DNA from: an uncultured Flavobacteriaceae bacterium
GTDB lineage: Bacteria > Bacteroidota > Bacteroidia > Flavobacteriales > Flavobacteriaceae
Direction of reading: 5' to 3'
DNA: 64,000 bases
Assembly: GCA_937944485.1 (NCBI GenBank)
Contig: CALDYU010000003.1
Span: forward strand, 124,001-188,000
In this document: positions 36,698-46,593 of the stretch, in pieces
Position numbering within the stretch: the stretch's first letter is position 1
How the letters are laid out: each line of letters begins with the position of its first letter
The notes under the pieces: model-generated
The model's input: the letters and a program-made list of their open reading frames with translations, nothing else
Databases searched by the model: none
Told to the model about the DNA's origin: nothing
Translations under genes and position numbers: made by a program

Positions 36698-38431
36698 TTA
36701 TTTCAATCTAATATCAGAAACAGAAGCGCCAGAGGGAATCATTGGAAAAACGTTATCTTCTTTTTCCACTTTAACTTCTAAGAAATACGGCTTATCTGAG
36801 GCTATCATTTCTTGTACGGTTGCCTTTAAATCTTTGCGCTCTGAAATACGTTTCGATTCGATATGATACCCTTCGGCAATTTTTACAAAATCAGGATTTA
36901 CCATTACGGTCGAAGCATAGCGCTTATCAAAAAATAGTTCTTGCCATTGCCGCACCATACCCAAATGATCATTATTCAACACCACGATTTTTACAGGGAT
37001 TTGGTGCTGAAAAATAACTCCTAATTCTTGTATGGTCATTTGAAAACCTCCATCGCCTATGATTGCTACCACTTCGCGATCCATTGCACCTTGTTTTGCT
37101 CCAATCGCTGCAGGAAGTGCAAAGCCCATAGTTCCTAGTCCACCGGAGGTAATGTTACTTTTGGATTGTTCGAATTTAGCATAGCGACAAGCAATCATTT
37201 GATGCTGCCCCACGTCGGTTACGATTACCGCTTTATTTTTTGAAGCAATATTGATTTCCTCAATAACTTCTCCCATGGTAAGTCCATCTTTAGTAGGGCG
37301 AATATCATTATTGATAACTTCATCAAATTCTATTTGATGTTTTTTCTTAAACTCTGAATGCCAGTTTTCATGATTATTTTCATGTAGCAAAGGCAACAAT
37401 AATTCTAACGTTTCTTTACAATTTCCTAATACCGCAACATCCGCATTAACGTTCTTATTAATTTCTGCGGCATCTATTTCAAAATGAAGCACCTTTGCTT
37501 GTTTCGCATAAGTTTCTAAATTACCCGTTACGCGATCATCGAAGCGCATACCAATGGCAATTAAAACATCACATTCATTGGTCAACATGTTTGGGCCATA
37601 ATTACCATGCATACCAACCATACCTACATTTAACGGATGACTTGTGGGTACGGCAGATTCACCCATAATGGTCCAAGCGGCAGGGATACCCCCTTTTTCA
37701 ATCACCGCTTTCAAAGCTTCTTCTGCTTCCCCTAAAATAACGCCTTGCCCCCATACTATAAAAGGTTTCTTAGCTTGATTTATCAAATTAGCAGCTGCCT
37801 CAATAGCACCCATATTTGGTTTTGGAGTTGGCACATAACTACGTACTCCTTTGCATTTCTTATAGGAAAAATCAAATTCTTCGAACTGCGCATTTTTAGT
37901 AATATCTATTAAAACAGGGCCTGGGCGGCCAGATTTTGCAATGTAAAATGCTTTTGCTATTACTTCTGGTATCTCAGAAGCTTTGGTAATCTGATAGCTC
38001 CATTTTGTCACTGGGTTAGAAATTCCGATAATATCGGTCTCTTGAAAAGCATCAGAACCCAAAAGATGTCTTGGAACTTGCCCTGTAATACAAACCATTG
38101 GTGTGGAATCAATCTGTGCATCGGCAATACCCGTCACTAAATTCGTTGCTCCTGGTCCTGAAGTCGCGATAGCAACTCCAACACGACCAGATACGCGAGC
38201 ATACCCTTGTGCAGCATGTGTTGCACCTTGTTCATGGCGTGTTAGTACATGTGTTAACTTGTCTTGAAATTTATAAAACTCATCGTATACTGGCATAATA
38301 GCCCCGCCGGGATATCCATAAACTAAATCTACATCCTCGGCTAATAGGCAATGAACAATTGCCTCTGCCCCACTTATCTTCATCTTTGTATTTATTTTCG
38401 TCTTGGTCTTTTTTTCTTCTATTGTTTCCAT
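36698..38431 (-). CDS. ilvB: Acetolactate synthase large (catalytic) subunit
   Basis: A 577-aa thiamine-diphosphate enzyme that joins two pyruvates, or pyruvate and 2-oxobutyrate. Signatures are VYGYPGGAIMPVYDEF and HEQGATHAAQGYARVSG with the catalytic glutamate region, the central FAD-binding domain, and GDGGFQMTIQELG with NNDHLGMV as the diphosphate-Mg motif. The first residues (METIEEKKTK...) are a variable tail; an in-frame ATG at 38383 is an alternative start. It lies 64 bp after ilvD and 3 bp before the methyltransferase gene. Confidence 0.95.
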   Translation of the reverse strand: METIEEKKTKTKINTKMKISGAEAIVHCLLAEDVDLVYGYPGGAIMPVYDEFYKFQDKLTHVLTRHEQGATHAAQGYARVSGRVGVAIATSGPGATNLVTGIADAQIDSTPMVCITGQVPRHLLGSDAFQETDIIGISNPVTKWSYQITKASEIPEVIAKAFYIAKSGRPGPVLIDITKNAQFEEFDFSYKKCKGVRSYVPTPKPNMGAIEAAANLINQAKKPFIVWGQGVILGEAEEALKAVIEKGGIPAAWTIMGESAVPTSHPLNVGMVGMHGNYGPNMLTNECDVLIAIGMRFDDRVTGNLETYAKQAKVLHFEIDAAEINKNVNADVAVLGNCKETLELLLPLLHENNHENWHSEFKKKHQIEFDEVINNDIRPTKDGLTMGEVIEEINIASKNKAVIVTDVGQHQMIACRYAKFEQSKSNITSGGLGTMGFALPAAIGAKQGAMDREVVAIIGDGGFQMTIQELGVIFQHQIPVKIVVLNNDHLGMVRQWQELFFDKRYASTVMVNPDFVKIAEGYHIESKRISERKDLKATVQEMIASDKPYFLEVKVEKEDNVFPMIPSGASVSDIRLK

Positions 38432-38495
38432 ATTAAAACACTATTTCGGGCGTCAAATTCATACTTACCCTTGATACTAAGTACTAATACATTAA

Positions 38496-40172
38496 CTAAA
38501 ACTCGTCTGTCACACAACCTTGTGAAGCTGACGAAACTGTTTTAGCATATTTATATAAACTTCCTTTGCGGACTTTTAAGGCTGGTTGTTTCCATTTTGA
38601 CCGTCGCTCTTCCAATTCATCATTAGACAAAGCCACTGAAATACTATTACTTTCAGCATCAATTGTAATTATATCACCATCTTGTAATAGGCCAATAGCC
38701 CCTCCTTCTTGAGCTTCAGGACATACATGACCAACAACGAAACCATGTGTACCCCCTGAGAAACGACCATCTGTTATCAATGCGACATCTTTACCTAAAC
38801 CAGCTCCCATAATAGCAGCGGTTGGTTTTAACATCTCTGGCATACCGGGTCCTCCTTTCGGGCCTTCATACCGAATAACGACAACATCACCTTTCTTTAC
38901 CTCTCCTTTACCAATTCCAGCATTTGCCAAAAATTCATCGTCATAAACCTTCGCTGGTCCTGAAAAGTGCAAACCTTCTTTTCCAGTAATTTTTGCTACA
39001 GCGCCAGCCTCAGCAAGGTTACCATATAATATTCTTAAGTGGCCAGTTTCTTTGATTGGCGCATCTAAAGGTTTAATCACTTTCTGTCCGTCTAATAAAC
39101 TAGGAACTTCCGCCAAATTCTCGGCAATAGTTTTGCCTGTCACAGTCATACAATCCCCGTGTAACATATCATTATCGAGCATAAATTTCATAACAGCTGG
39201 CACACCACCAACGCGATGTACATCTTCCATCAAAAATTTCCCACTAGGTTTTAAATCAGCTAAAAAGGGTGTCGTATCACTTATTTTTTGAAAATCGTCG
39301 AGTGTAAATGTTATTTCTGCTGCTTTTGCTATTGCTAAAAAATGTAGTACGGCATTTGTAGAACCTCCTAAAAGGGTTAGTAATCGAACTGCATTTTCTA
39401 ACGACTTTCTATTTATTATATCACTTGGCTTGATATCTTTTTCCAACAACTTACGCAGCGCCTTACCAGAAGCAATGGCATCATTTTGTTTTGCTTTACC
39501 GATGGCAGGGTTCGAAGAGTTATAAGGCATGGCCATACCCAAAGCTTCTATTGCCGATGCCATAGTATTGGCAGTATACATACCCCCACAGGCACCAGCA
39601 CCTGGACAGGCATTTTGAATAACCCCTTTATAATCAGATTCATTCATCGTACCAGCAACTTTCTCTCCCCAAGCTTCAAAAGCAGAAACAACGTCTAACT
39701 TCTTATCTTTAAAGCAACCAGAAGCGATTGTACCCCCATATACCAGAACCGACGGACGATTTAGGCGTATCATAGCCATTAGTGCTCCCGGCATATTCTT
39801 ATCACAACCCACGACGGTAACCAAACCATCATAATTCATAGCCTGTACAACAGTTTCCATAGAATCTGCTATTATATCTCGTGATGGTAAGGAATAGCGC
39901 ATACCATATGTGCCCATCGAAATTCCGTCACTAACACCGATAGTATTAAAAATTAGTCCGACGTTACCACTTTCATTTACCCCTTTTTTAACCTCTAAGG
40001 CTAGGTCATTAAGATGCATATTACATGGATTTCCTTCGTAACCAGTACTACCAATTCCGATCAAAGGTTTTTCTAAATCTTCTTCGGTAAGACCAATAGC
40101 ATATAACATAGCTTGCGCTGCGGGCTGGGTTGGGTCTTGTGTTACATTTTTACTGTGTTTGTTCAGTTCCAT
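38496..40172 (-). CDS. ilvD: Dihydroxy-acid dehydratase
   Basis: A 558-aa Fe-S dehydratase for dihydroxyisovalerate and dihydroxymethylvalerate, the third common step of valine and isoleucine synthesis. Cluster cysteines lie in [23 protein letters not shown] and [31 protein letters not shown] is near the C-terminus. It is the first structural gene of the ilv operon. The 430 bp upstream hold the leader peptide and attenuator described separately. A TATATTTG at 40220-40227 could be a second, attenuator-independent -7 box, but it lacks a well-spaced -33 partner. Confidence 0.95.
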   Translation of the reverse strand: MELNKHSKNVTQDPTQPAAQAMLYAIGLTEEDLEKPLIGIGSTGYEGNPCNMHLNDLALEVKKGVNESGNVGLIFNTIGVSDGISMGTYGMRYSLPSRDIIADSMETVVQAMNYDGLVTVVGCDKNMPGALMAMIRLNRPSVLVYGGTIASGCFKDKKLDVVSAFEAWGEKVAGTMNESDYKGVIQNACPGAGACGGMYTANTMASAIEALGMAMPYNSSNPAIGKAKQNDAIASGKALRKLLEKDIKPSDIINRKSLENAVRLLTLLGGSTNAVLHFLAIAKAAEITFTLDDFQKISDTTPFLADLKPSGKFLMEDVHRVGGVPAVMKFMLDNDMLHGDCMTVTGKTIAENLAEVPSLLDGQKVIKPLDAPIKETGHLRILYGNLAEAGAVAKITGKEGLHFSGPAKVYDDEFLANAGIGKGEVKKGDVVVIRYEGPKGGPGMPEMLKPTAAIMGAGLGKDVALITDGRFSGGTHGFVVGHVCPEAQEGGAIGLLQDGDIITIDAESNSISVALSNDELEERRSKWKQPALKVRKGSLYKYAKTVSSASQGCVTDEF

Positions 40173-40404
40173 ATTGACGATAATCGGGTTATCAAATTTG
40201 ATTTAGCATTCCTTATAAACAAATATAAAAGTTTCATTTTCCCTGTTTATTTAACAAACAGGACAGCAACAAATTCACTTTAAACATATTTCCTTTAATC
40301 ATTTGACTATCAATGCAATAAACAAGTATTTTTACCATATTCATTGGTGGCACACTATAGCTCGTTCTTCTTCTTTACGCCAAATGCCTTACTTATTTAG
40401 GCAA

Positions 40405-40444
40405 TAAAAAAAAGCCTGTGTCAATTGCAACTGACACAGGCTTT
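40405..40444 (-). terminator. Attenuator terminator in the ilv leader
   Basis: A perfect 13-bp stem, AAAGCCTGTGTCA/TGACACAGGCTTT, with an 8-nt loop. On the minus strand it is followed directly by eight Ts. It lies 21 nt after the stop codon of the BCAA-rich leader peptide and about 240 nt before ilvD, where a terminator would block the operon unless it is regulated. CACGGG in leader codons 16-18 can pair with CCTGTG in the 5' arm of the stem, a 6-bp candidate antiterminator with one G-U. Confidence 0.82.
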
Positions 40445-40465
40445 CTTAATCAACGAAAATCTATA

Positions 40466-40522
40466 TCACCCCGTGAATGGGATAATTAAAATGACATTGA
40501 CTAAAATATTATTACTTCTCAT
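40466..40522 (-). CDS. ilv operon leader peptide (18 aa)
   Basis: Minus-strand ORF encoding MRSNNILVNVILIIPFTG. Residues 6-14 are I-L-V-N-V-I-L-I-I: eight of nine consecutive codons specify the three end products of the operon downstream. Such a run followed by an intrinsic terminator is the hallmark of ribosome-mediated attenuation, as in the enterobacterial ilvGMEDA and ilvBN leaders. A TAGTTTTG element (-7 type) at 40531-40538 places the transcription start at about 40525, so the message may be almost leaderless; its only TTG partner is 15 bp away, shorter than usual. Coding status is inferred from content and context. Confidence 0.8.
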   Translation of the reverse strand: MRSNNILVNVILIIPFTG

Positions 40523-40541
40523 TATGGGATCAAAACTAAAT

Positions 40542-40580
40542 AAAAAAAATCTACAACCACTAATGATTGTAGATTTTTTT
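40542..40580 (-). terminator. Intrinsic terminator of the 1287-aa T9SS gene
   Basis: A 14-bp stem AAAAAAATCTACAA/TTGTAGATTTTTTT with a 10-nt loop, 22 bp after the stop codon at 40603. The A/T flanks allow use in both directions. It ends about 20 nt before the ilv leader ORF, so the ilv promoter must overlap it or the ilv leader depends on read-through. Confidence 0.88.
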
Positions 40581-40602
40581 AAAATAATTTATAAATGTTT
40601 GG

Positions 40603-43600
40603 CTACTGGACTAATATTTGTTTGCTATCAGACCAATTAGAACCTTGAGCTCTCAAAATATATTTACCGGATGGAATATGATTAATATCTACATAAATAG
40701 TAGCTTTTCCATTCTCTATTTTGAACATTCTAGGTGCTGCTATGATTCTACCTGTAACATCGTATAACATAACACCAACATCTTCTTTACGTTGAATATA
40801 ATCTACAGAACCTTTCAAGGAAATTGATTTAATATCACTTTCTGTATTTTGATCATTAATGTCAAACGTTACAGTTACCGTACCTCCTGATCTAACAGGA
40901 ACTGGATAAACTGACATCATTGAAGGAGTCGGTCTCTTTAATTCAGTATAACAAGATCCTTCAGTGATTGTAATTGAATCGATAGCTTCGCAGTCAAGAC
41001 AGTTTACAACTTTTATTTCATACGTACCTGGTTTATTGACTTTAATAGTTTTCGAATTTGAATCACTAATAATATTGCCATCTTCAGTTGTCCATTCGTA
41101 CAAAATATTATCTTCAACACATTCCTCTAATGCTAAGTTAATGTCACCATCCGTATAAAAGCCATCACCTCCATCAACGTAGAACCAACCAGAAGCTCCA
41201 AATCCGGTTCTTACAGCATCAGCTCCAACGCCCATTTGAAACGCAGCTCCTTTTACAGAAAGATTGAACACACCATGATCTCTCGATGAAATTGTTCCTG
41301 TCCACGTTGTCCAATACTCCCAATCAGCACTATCATAATCTTGACAGGAATTCGCCTTAGGACTTCCTACTGGAGCTATATTAGTATACCCAGTTAACAT
41401 TGCATTCACTTCAATAATATCTTTACCGTTTGTCGCGGTAGCCTTATATTTTAGTGAATTATCGGCTAACCTTTCAAATTTTTGTTCGGAAGCAACAAAC
41501 TTGAAGTTTTCAACACTTCCTGTAGACACTAAATACACTTCAAAGTTACCTGTTGGACCGTAGCAACGATCTTGTGTCTTAATAGGATACGTACATCCAC
41601 CAGGACAATCAGCCGTATTCTCGAGAATGTCAGCCGTTAGTTCTATGACCTCATCTTCACAAATTTCAGCAGTATCACCGGCATCTACTTGTATATTACA
41701 TATCTCAGTTAATCCACCGTCTATACTAAGATCATCAGCATCTGTTATTTCAAAACATGATGTTCGTCCGTTTTCATCGGCATTAGAATCTAAAGTGGTA
41801 TTACCAGCATTGGTTGTTGTAAATTCCAATCCTTCGGGTAGGTCTCCAAATACCACGTAGTATTCACCAGAGTTAGGACAAACTTCAAAGTTATATGCAC
41901 CAGATTCACCATTACTGTTAGTAGTCGTTATCGTAGATGTTACTTCAGAACCATCACAGGTGTATAAAGTAACTTTAACGTCATTAAGACCTGTATTACC
42001 ATCATCTTGAAGTCCGTTTCTGTTTTCATCTAGCCAAACAAAATCACCTATATTAACTTTCGAATCTACATTAACCATAACCTCATCGTTGGCTGTACAA
42101 CCTTCCTCTGAAGATACCGTTACCGTATAGGTGGTTTTTGTATTTGGAGATACTTTAATCGATGCAGTTGTTTCACCAGTACTCCATAGGTAATTTGTAC
42201 CGCCTGTTGCAGTTAGCATTACTTCTTCACCATCACAAATTGTGACATCATCACCTGCGTTGGCTATTGGCGCTGCATTTCGTACTACTTTAATAGGATT
42301 CGAAAGCGCAAAACATCCTTCTAAGTCATTTGCATTGTTACCAACGGCTGCACCTTGAAGTCCGTCTTCAAAAGCTAAATACCATACCAAACAAGTACCT
42401 GCTCCAGCTCCATCAAAATCAACACCTTTTACAGCATCTAAAGTTCCTGGAAGACCAAGAATGTTTCCTGCCTCATCAGTTATTACAAACGTGCTGTTGG
42501 CACCCATCGTATTTCCTGAAACTGCAATCATATTATCTGTTAAGAAATCAGATTCACCATCAATACAAAAATCTGCTCCTCCTTCTAGTACGTATGCCTT
42601 TGTGGCTGTTCGCACAACACTTATTGGATTCGAAAGCGCAAAACATCCTTCTAAATCATTTGCATTGTTACCAACGCCTGCACCTTGAAGTCCATCTTCA
42701 AAAGCTAAATGCCATACCAAACAAGTACCTGCTCCAGCTCCATCAAAATCAACACCTTTTACAGCATCTAAAGTTCCTGGAAGACCAAGAATATTTCCTG
42801 CCTCATCAGTTATAACAAATGTGCTGTTGGCACCCATCGTATTTCCTGAAACTGCAATCATACTATCTGTTAAGAAATCAGATTCACCATCAATACAAAA
42901 ATCTGCTCCTCCGTCTAGTACATAGGCTTTCGGTTCGTTAACAACCACATTCACTACGTCCTCCGCCATACAGCCTTTACAATCTTTTACTTCAACAGTA
43001 TAGCTTCCTGATTCAGTAACAGTAATAGATTTTGTCGTTTCACCTGTTGACCATAAATATGTTACTTCTTGGTTAGGATTCTCAATTGTCATCGGCTCAA
43101 GATTACCGAACCACTCTGTACATTCACCAAAAGCACCACCAGTCCAAGCTCCTAAACCGAATTGATTGGAATCAAAGCCCGCACCATTTGCTAATATGTA
43201 ATGTGAATTAAATCGTGTACCAACAGATTGCGCAACACCATCAACAGTTATAGCTCCAATAAAAGAACGGTAATACGTTTCTGGGCCAGATATACCATCT
43301 ACATAACAGGATGCATCCCACGTTTTACCCGAATTCTCTTTATCAGATAATTTAATATCTACGGTTGCAACTCGTCCATTTTGGTCAATTACACTACCAC
43401 TAATGATAGCCGTATTATTTTCGTATTCATTAAGTACTAAATCAGCACCAGCCCTCCATATATAATCAATCCCATTACAATTACCTCCTTTTTGAAAAAT
43501 TACACCGGGATCTGCTGTAAAACAACCTGCTTCTGTATTTGAATTTTTAATCTTATAAGACGCAATTATTTTTGAACAAGCTGCTTCGTTATGTGCATTA

Positions 43601-44466
43601 GCTGTCAAAACTACTTCTTCGCCTACACAAACTTCTTGATCTTCACCAGCATCTACGGTTAAATCACATTCTTCTTCACATGAAGTAAATACTTTTAAAT
43701 CGTCTAAATCCCATGCAGACACAGCAGCACCATTTCCTATGGGAGCATAACTATATAACTCAAAAGTAAATGTGCTTGAAGTACCAGCGGTCACCATAAA
43801 ATCAACATTATGATTGAAATTAAATTCTGAAGTGTACCAAGTCTGTGTTGTCTTTAAATCAGAAATTCTATATATTTCTGAACCATCTTTTAATACTCGA
43901 ATTCCGAATTTAGTAGGATAATTATTCGGCCCTGTAGTCGGTGTATACCCGGTATTACTCCACTTATAATTATGAGGAGCTAATTGTTTAAATGAAATAC
44001 CATTTAGTCTACTTGCTTTTCCATTATCAGCACTTAATTGCACATCAACGCGAATAGCCAATGCGTGATTGGCTGTGTAGTGTTGGTCTTTACTCGATTG
44101 AAAGCAGGCAGCATCTCCTGCATTACCATGCTCATCATCAGTACATGAATGCTTGCCATCATGTCTATAAATTTGACCTCCTGTAACATTAGCACAAGAG
44201 TTACCTATGGCAGCTGTAAATTCTGAATAATCCCATGGTGAATTATCTCCTGAAAAAGAGGCACACTCGTTAAAATCATAAGAAAGTGCTTCTTCTTCAT
44301 GAGTGAACAATATATTATCTCCGTTTTCAGGTTTGCTTTGAAAAGCGATCAAATGTGACATTCCACTGAAATAAAGTAGAATAATAAATAAGGCCTTCCC
44401 AATTCCACCTATCGGATTGGATTTACCAAATTTGAGGTTTGACATAAAAAGTAATTTTGTTATCAT
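40603..44466 (-). CDS. Secreted T9SS-sorted adhesin-like protein with SdrD-B-type domain
   Basis: A 1287-aa surface or secreted protein. A signal peptide (GKALFIILLYFSGMSHLIAFQ region) is preceded by a tail; ATG 44445 is a plausible alternative start. Cysteine-paired beta domains with the motif VDAGEDQEVCVGEEVVLTA recur (about 265 and 945). Two 110-aa repeats lie at about 513-732. An SdrD B-like domain (IGDFVWLDENRNGLQDDGNTG) spans about 800-920. The last 90 residues (MMSVYPVPVRSGG to WSDSKQILVQ) form a T9SS type A sorting domain. No catalytic motif is visible; adhesion or matrix formation is inference. A terminator follows 22 bp after the stop. Confidence 0.88.
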   Translation of the reverse strand: MITKLLFMSNLKFGKSNPIGGIGKALFIILLYFSGMSHLIAFQSKPENGDNILFTHEEEALSYDFNECASFSGDNSPWDYSEFTAAIGNSCANVTGGQIYRHDGKHSCTDDEHGNAGDAACFQSSKDQHYTANHALAIRVDVQLSADNGKASRLNGISFKQLAPHNYKWSNTGYTPTTGPNNYPTKFGIRVLKDGSEIYRISDLKTTQTWYTSEFNFNHNVDFMVTAGTSSTFTFELYSYAPIGNGAAVSAWDLDDLKVFTSCEEECDLTVDAGEDQEVCVGEEVVLTANAHNEAACSKIIASYKIKNSNTEAGCFTADPGVIFQKGGNCNGIDYIWRAGADLVLNEYENNTAIISGSVIDQNGRVATVDIKLSDKENSGKTWDASCYVDGISGPETYYRSFIGAITVDGVAQSVGTRFNSHYILANGAGFDSNQFGLGAWTGGAFGECTEWFGNLEPMTIENPNQEVTYLWSTGETTKSITVTESGSYTVEVKDCKGCMAEDVVNVVVNEPKAYVLDGGADFCIDGESDFLTDSMIAVSGNTMGANSTFVITDEAGNILGLPGTLDAVKGVDFDGAGAGTCLVWHLAFEDGLQGAGVGNNANDLEGCFALSNPISVVRTATKAYVLEGGADFCIDGESDFLTDNMIAVSGNTMGANSTFVITDEAGNILGLPGTLDAVKGVDFDGAGAGTCLVWYLAFEDGLQGAAVGNNANDLEGCFALSNPIKVVRNAAPIANAGDDVTICDGEEVMLTATGGTNYLWSTGETTASIKVSPNTKTTYTVTVSSEEGCTANDEVMVNVDSKVNIGDFVWLDENRNGLQDDGNTGLNDVKVTLYTCDGSEVTSTITTTNSNGESGAYNFEVCPNSGEYYVVFGDLPEGLEFTTTNAGNTTLDSNADENGRTSCFEITDADDLSIDGGLTEICNIQVDAGDTAEICEDEVIELTADILENTADCPGGCTYPIKTQDRCYGPTGNFEVYLVSTGSVENFKFVASEQKFERLADNSLKYKATATNGKDIIEVNAMLTGYTNIAPVGSPKANSCQDYDSADWEYWTTWTGTISSRDHGVFNLSVKGAAFQMGVGADAVRTGFGASGWFYVDGGDGFYTDGDINLALEECVEDNILYEWTTEDGNIISDSNSKTIKVNKPGTYEIKVVNCLDCEAIDSITITEGSCYTELKRPTPSMMSVYPVPVRSGGTVTVTFDINDQNTESDIKSISLKGSVDYIQRKEDVGVMLYDVTGRIIAAPRMFKIENGKATIYVDINHIPSGKYILRAQGSNWSDSKQILVQ
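42271..42930 (-). repeat. Recent 330-bp tandem duplication inside the T9SS gene
   Basis: Two in-frame 330-bp units (110 aa each), anchored by CGAAAGCGCA at 42301 and again at 42631. They encode AYVL(D/E)GGADFCIDGES and following residues with only a handful of amino-acid differences and very few silent changes. Confidence 0.9.
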
Positions 44467-45020
44467 ACTGTACTATTTAATATTTAGTATATTTTAATTA
44501 AGATTGTGAAATGGTGCTAAGCATAGATATTTATATGCTTATGCAGGTTATCTCATTACTCGGTAAAAGTTATTTTGTATTGAAAAGATTGATAAGGCTC
44601 AAAATATTCGTGTCGCCTTTACGAATTTGGGTTTGCTTTCTGTAGTAATTCATCAATAGCATATTTGTAGGTTAATGTGCGTCAAATGTAATTTAGAAGA
44701 ATAAAGGATAAGGTTAGATTTTGGTTTAATCGATAAGCCAAGTGAAATGTTCCGTAAACAGCAGCTATACCAACCACTTACCGAATCAAAAATCAGATAA
44801 AATACACTTCCTTAAAAAAAACAGAGTCAACAATTAATAGAAAATCTGTAAAATCAAGTGCTCTCGAAACGAGCCATTTACATTTTACTGTATGTTGAAT
44901 TTTGATTAATATATTGAACTAACATTCCCTATTTGATTGACAACGTTAACTAGAACAATAATTTTTAATTGGATACAATGAGGTACTCTTACTTCAAGAA
45001 TTTTCGAGGTCTAGAAAAAA
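44467..45020. other. 554-bp gene-free region between the T9SS gene and pxpC
   Basis: AT-rich DNA with no convincing ORF on either strand. It should hold the minus-strand promoter of the T9SS gene. The best -7 match is TACATTTG at 44683-44690 (minus), about 215 nt before the start codon, but no TTG sits at the right distance. A short inverted repeat AGCATA...TATGCT lies at about 44520-44539. I see nothing else. Confidence 0.6.
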
Positions 45021-45863
45021 TCAAATAAGTCTAAATGATATAGCGTCCTTAAACTTTTTCTGAGCTAATAGGGCTATGGCTTGATTTGAAAGTTGTAGTA
45101 TTCTAGGATACCCCCCAGTAGTTTGCCCATCCTTCATCAAAACAATTAATTTACCTGCACTAGTCAATTGAACGGTGCCAGGCAAGGTTGCCGAGGTTAA
45201 CATACTTATTGCATGGCCCGCTATTTTTTCTTCAATTTGATACGCCATGCGATTATATTCTTTCGCAATTGAAAAATCAGCACTAAACAATTGTTCTAGT
45301 TGCTTATCATTTAATTGTTCAAATTCAGGCCCTCGAAAAACTTCTAAAACATTTTTTCTCCCCTTAGCGGCGGTATCATGCCATTCTAGAACTTTAGGAA
45401 TGAACTTTTCGCAGGTGAGATACATTAATTCATCTCCTTTGTTTATTTTTTTTTGTTTCGTAATAGGATAAAAATAAGAGCGGCTATTTAAAATTACGGG
45501 AGTTCGAAACCCGTCTTTAATCGCCAAATAATTACGAAATCCAGACTTCAGCTTGCCGTAAGACAATATATCTCCTTTAAGAATTTTATGAACTTTAAAA
45601 GGTGCAATTGCATGTTCATTAAGAGCGACGTGCATATCAGCACCTCCAAAACAAATATAAGTAGGTGAGGTAAATTCAACAGTTGGCCCCGTCATGGTAA
45701 TCTCTAAAACGGCAGCATTTGTTTCATTTTCTAGTAAGCCATTTACTATACTCGCTGTATGCGCATCCATCACACCCGACACAGGCACGCCTTTATCTAA
45801 AAAGCCCAAGCGACCCATGTCTTGTATAGTGCTAAAAAAACCAGGTCCTATTATTTTAAGCAT
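45021..45863 (-). CDS. pxpC: 5-oxoprolinase subunit C (biotin-dependent carboxyltransferase family fold)
   Basis: A 280-aa protein of the KipA/PxpC family. With PxpA and PxpB it forms the prokaryotic ATP-dependent 5-oxoprolinase that opens 5-oxoproline to glutamate. The N-terminus KIIGPGFFSTIQDMGRLGF is the family signature, followed by DAHTASIVNGLLENETNAAVLEIT and the C-terminal TSAGKLIVLMKDGQTTGGYPRI. I place the start at ATG 45863, which begins right before the conserved LKIIGPG; an in-frame ATG at 45881 would lengthen the overlap with pxpB from 8 to 26 bp. It is the last gene of the operon. Confidence 0.92.
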   Translation of the reverse strand: MLKIIGPGFFSTIQDMGRLGFLDKGVPVSGVMDAHTASIVNGLLENETNAAVLEITMTGPTVEFTSPTYICFGGADMHVALNEHAIAPFKVHKILKGDILSYGKLKSGFRNYLAIKDGFRTPVILNSRSYFYPITKQKKINKGDELMYLTCEKFIPKVLEWHDTAAKGRKNVLEVFRGPEFEQLNDKQLEQLFSADFSIAKEYNRMAYQIEEKIAGHAISMLTSATLPGTVQLTSAGKLIVLMKDGQTTGGYPRILQLSNQAIALLAQKKFKDAISFRLI

Positions 45864-46593
45864 CCCAAATTTGCTTTTCAAGTTTATAGATTCCTACTTC
45901 AGCTTCAATTTTCAACAAATCGTATTTTGCTTTTTCAATAGGATAAAATTGCACTTTATCTCCGATAGATACGAAACAAGGGTTTTCTCGACTTACATCG
46001 AAAATAGAAATCGGACAATTACCAATAATATTCCACCCACCCGGTGATTCTTGAGGGTATATACCCGTTTGCTTAGCGGCCAAGCCTACAGCCCCTTTAT
46101 TCACTTTAAGGCGTGGCACGGGTTTCCTGGGAACTTCTAAAGCTTCTGGCAACCCACCTAAATACATGAATCCAGGTAAAAAACCAATGCCATATACCGT
46201 GAAAATGTTGTTGGTATGTAACGCTATAATTTCAGAAACCGATTTTCCTAATTTTTCAGAAACGGCAACTAAATCAATGCCAAACAAAGGGTCGTAACAA
46301 ACAGGCAAACGCCATACATGTTTTTGTATTTGAGGCATTTCTCCTGATTGGGCATACCACTTCTCTAAGTTGATTTTGAATAGGTCGAAATCAATATCAG
46401 CTTTATTATGAATTAGCGTCAGTGAATTGTAGGCCGTAACAAATTCCCAGTCTTTAGCGGGTAAACAGTCATTTTTTAGATAATGGGTATATCGTAAAAC
46501 ATCATCTAAAATAGATTCTTCCACCTGACGAGGCCATTCAAGTAAGATAGCTCGAAAACCATATTGTTTTATACTTACTGCGTACTTAGTCAT
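45856..46593 (-). CDS. pxpB: 5-oxoprolinase subunit B
   Basis: A 245-aa protein of the KipI/PxpB family. Signatures are LPVCYDPLFGIDL, IYTVYGIGFLPGFMYLGGLP-type sequence (here FTVYGIGFLPGFMYLGGL) and PRKPVPRLKVNKGAVGLAAKQTGIYPQESPGGW. Older databases call it an allophanate hydrolase subunit or, in Bacillus, an inhibitor of sporulation kinase KinA. With pxpA and pxpC on both sides the 5-oxoprolinase role is the sound reading. It overlaps pxpA by 8 bp and pxpC by 8 bp. Confidence 0.92.
   Translation of the reverse strand: MTKYAVSIKQYGFRAILLEWPRQVEESILDDVLRYTHYLKNDCLPAKDWEFVTAYNSLTLIHNKADIDFDLFKINLEKWYAQSGEMPQIQKHVWRLPVCYDPLFGIDLVAVSEKLGKSVSEIIALHTNNIFTVYGIGFLPGFMYLGGLPEALEVPRKPVPRLKVNKGAVGLAAKQTGIYPQESPGGWNIIGNCPISIFDVSRENPCFVSIGDKVQFYPIEKAKYDLLKIEAEVGIYKLEKQIWDA

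Noticed and set aside
42330..42815. 161-codon plus-strand ORF rich in Leu, Gln and His
   Set aside because: It is the reverse strand of the duplicated part of the T9SS gene; its apparent repeat only reflects the 330-bp duplication.
45021..46593. KipI/KipA sporulation-kinase inhibitor or allophanate hydrolase annotation
   Set aside because: Adjacent pxpA and a non-sporulating phylum make the 5-oxoprolinase reading far stronger.
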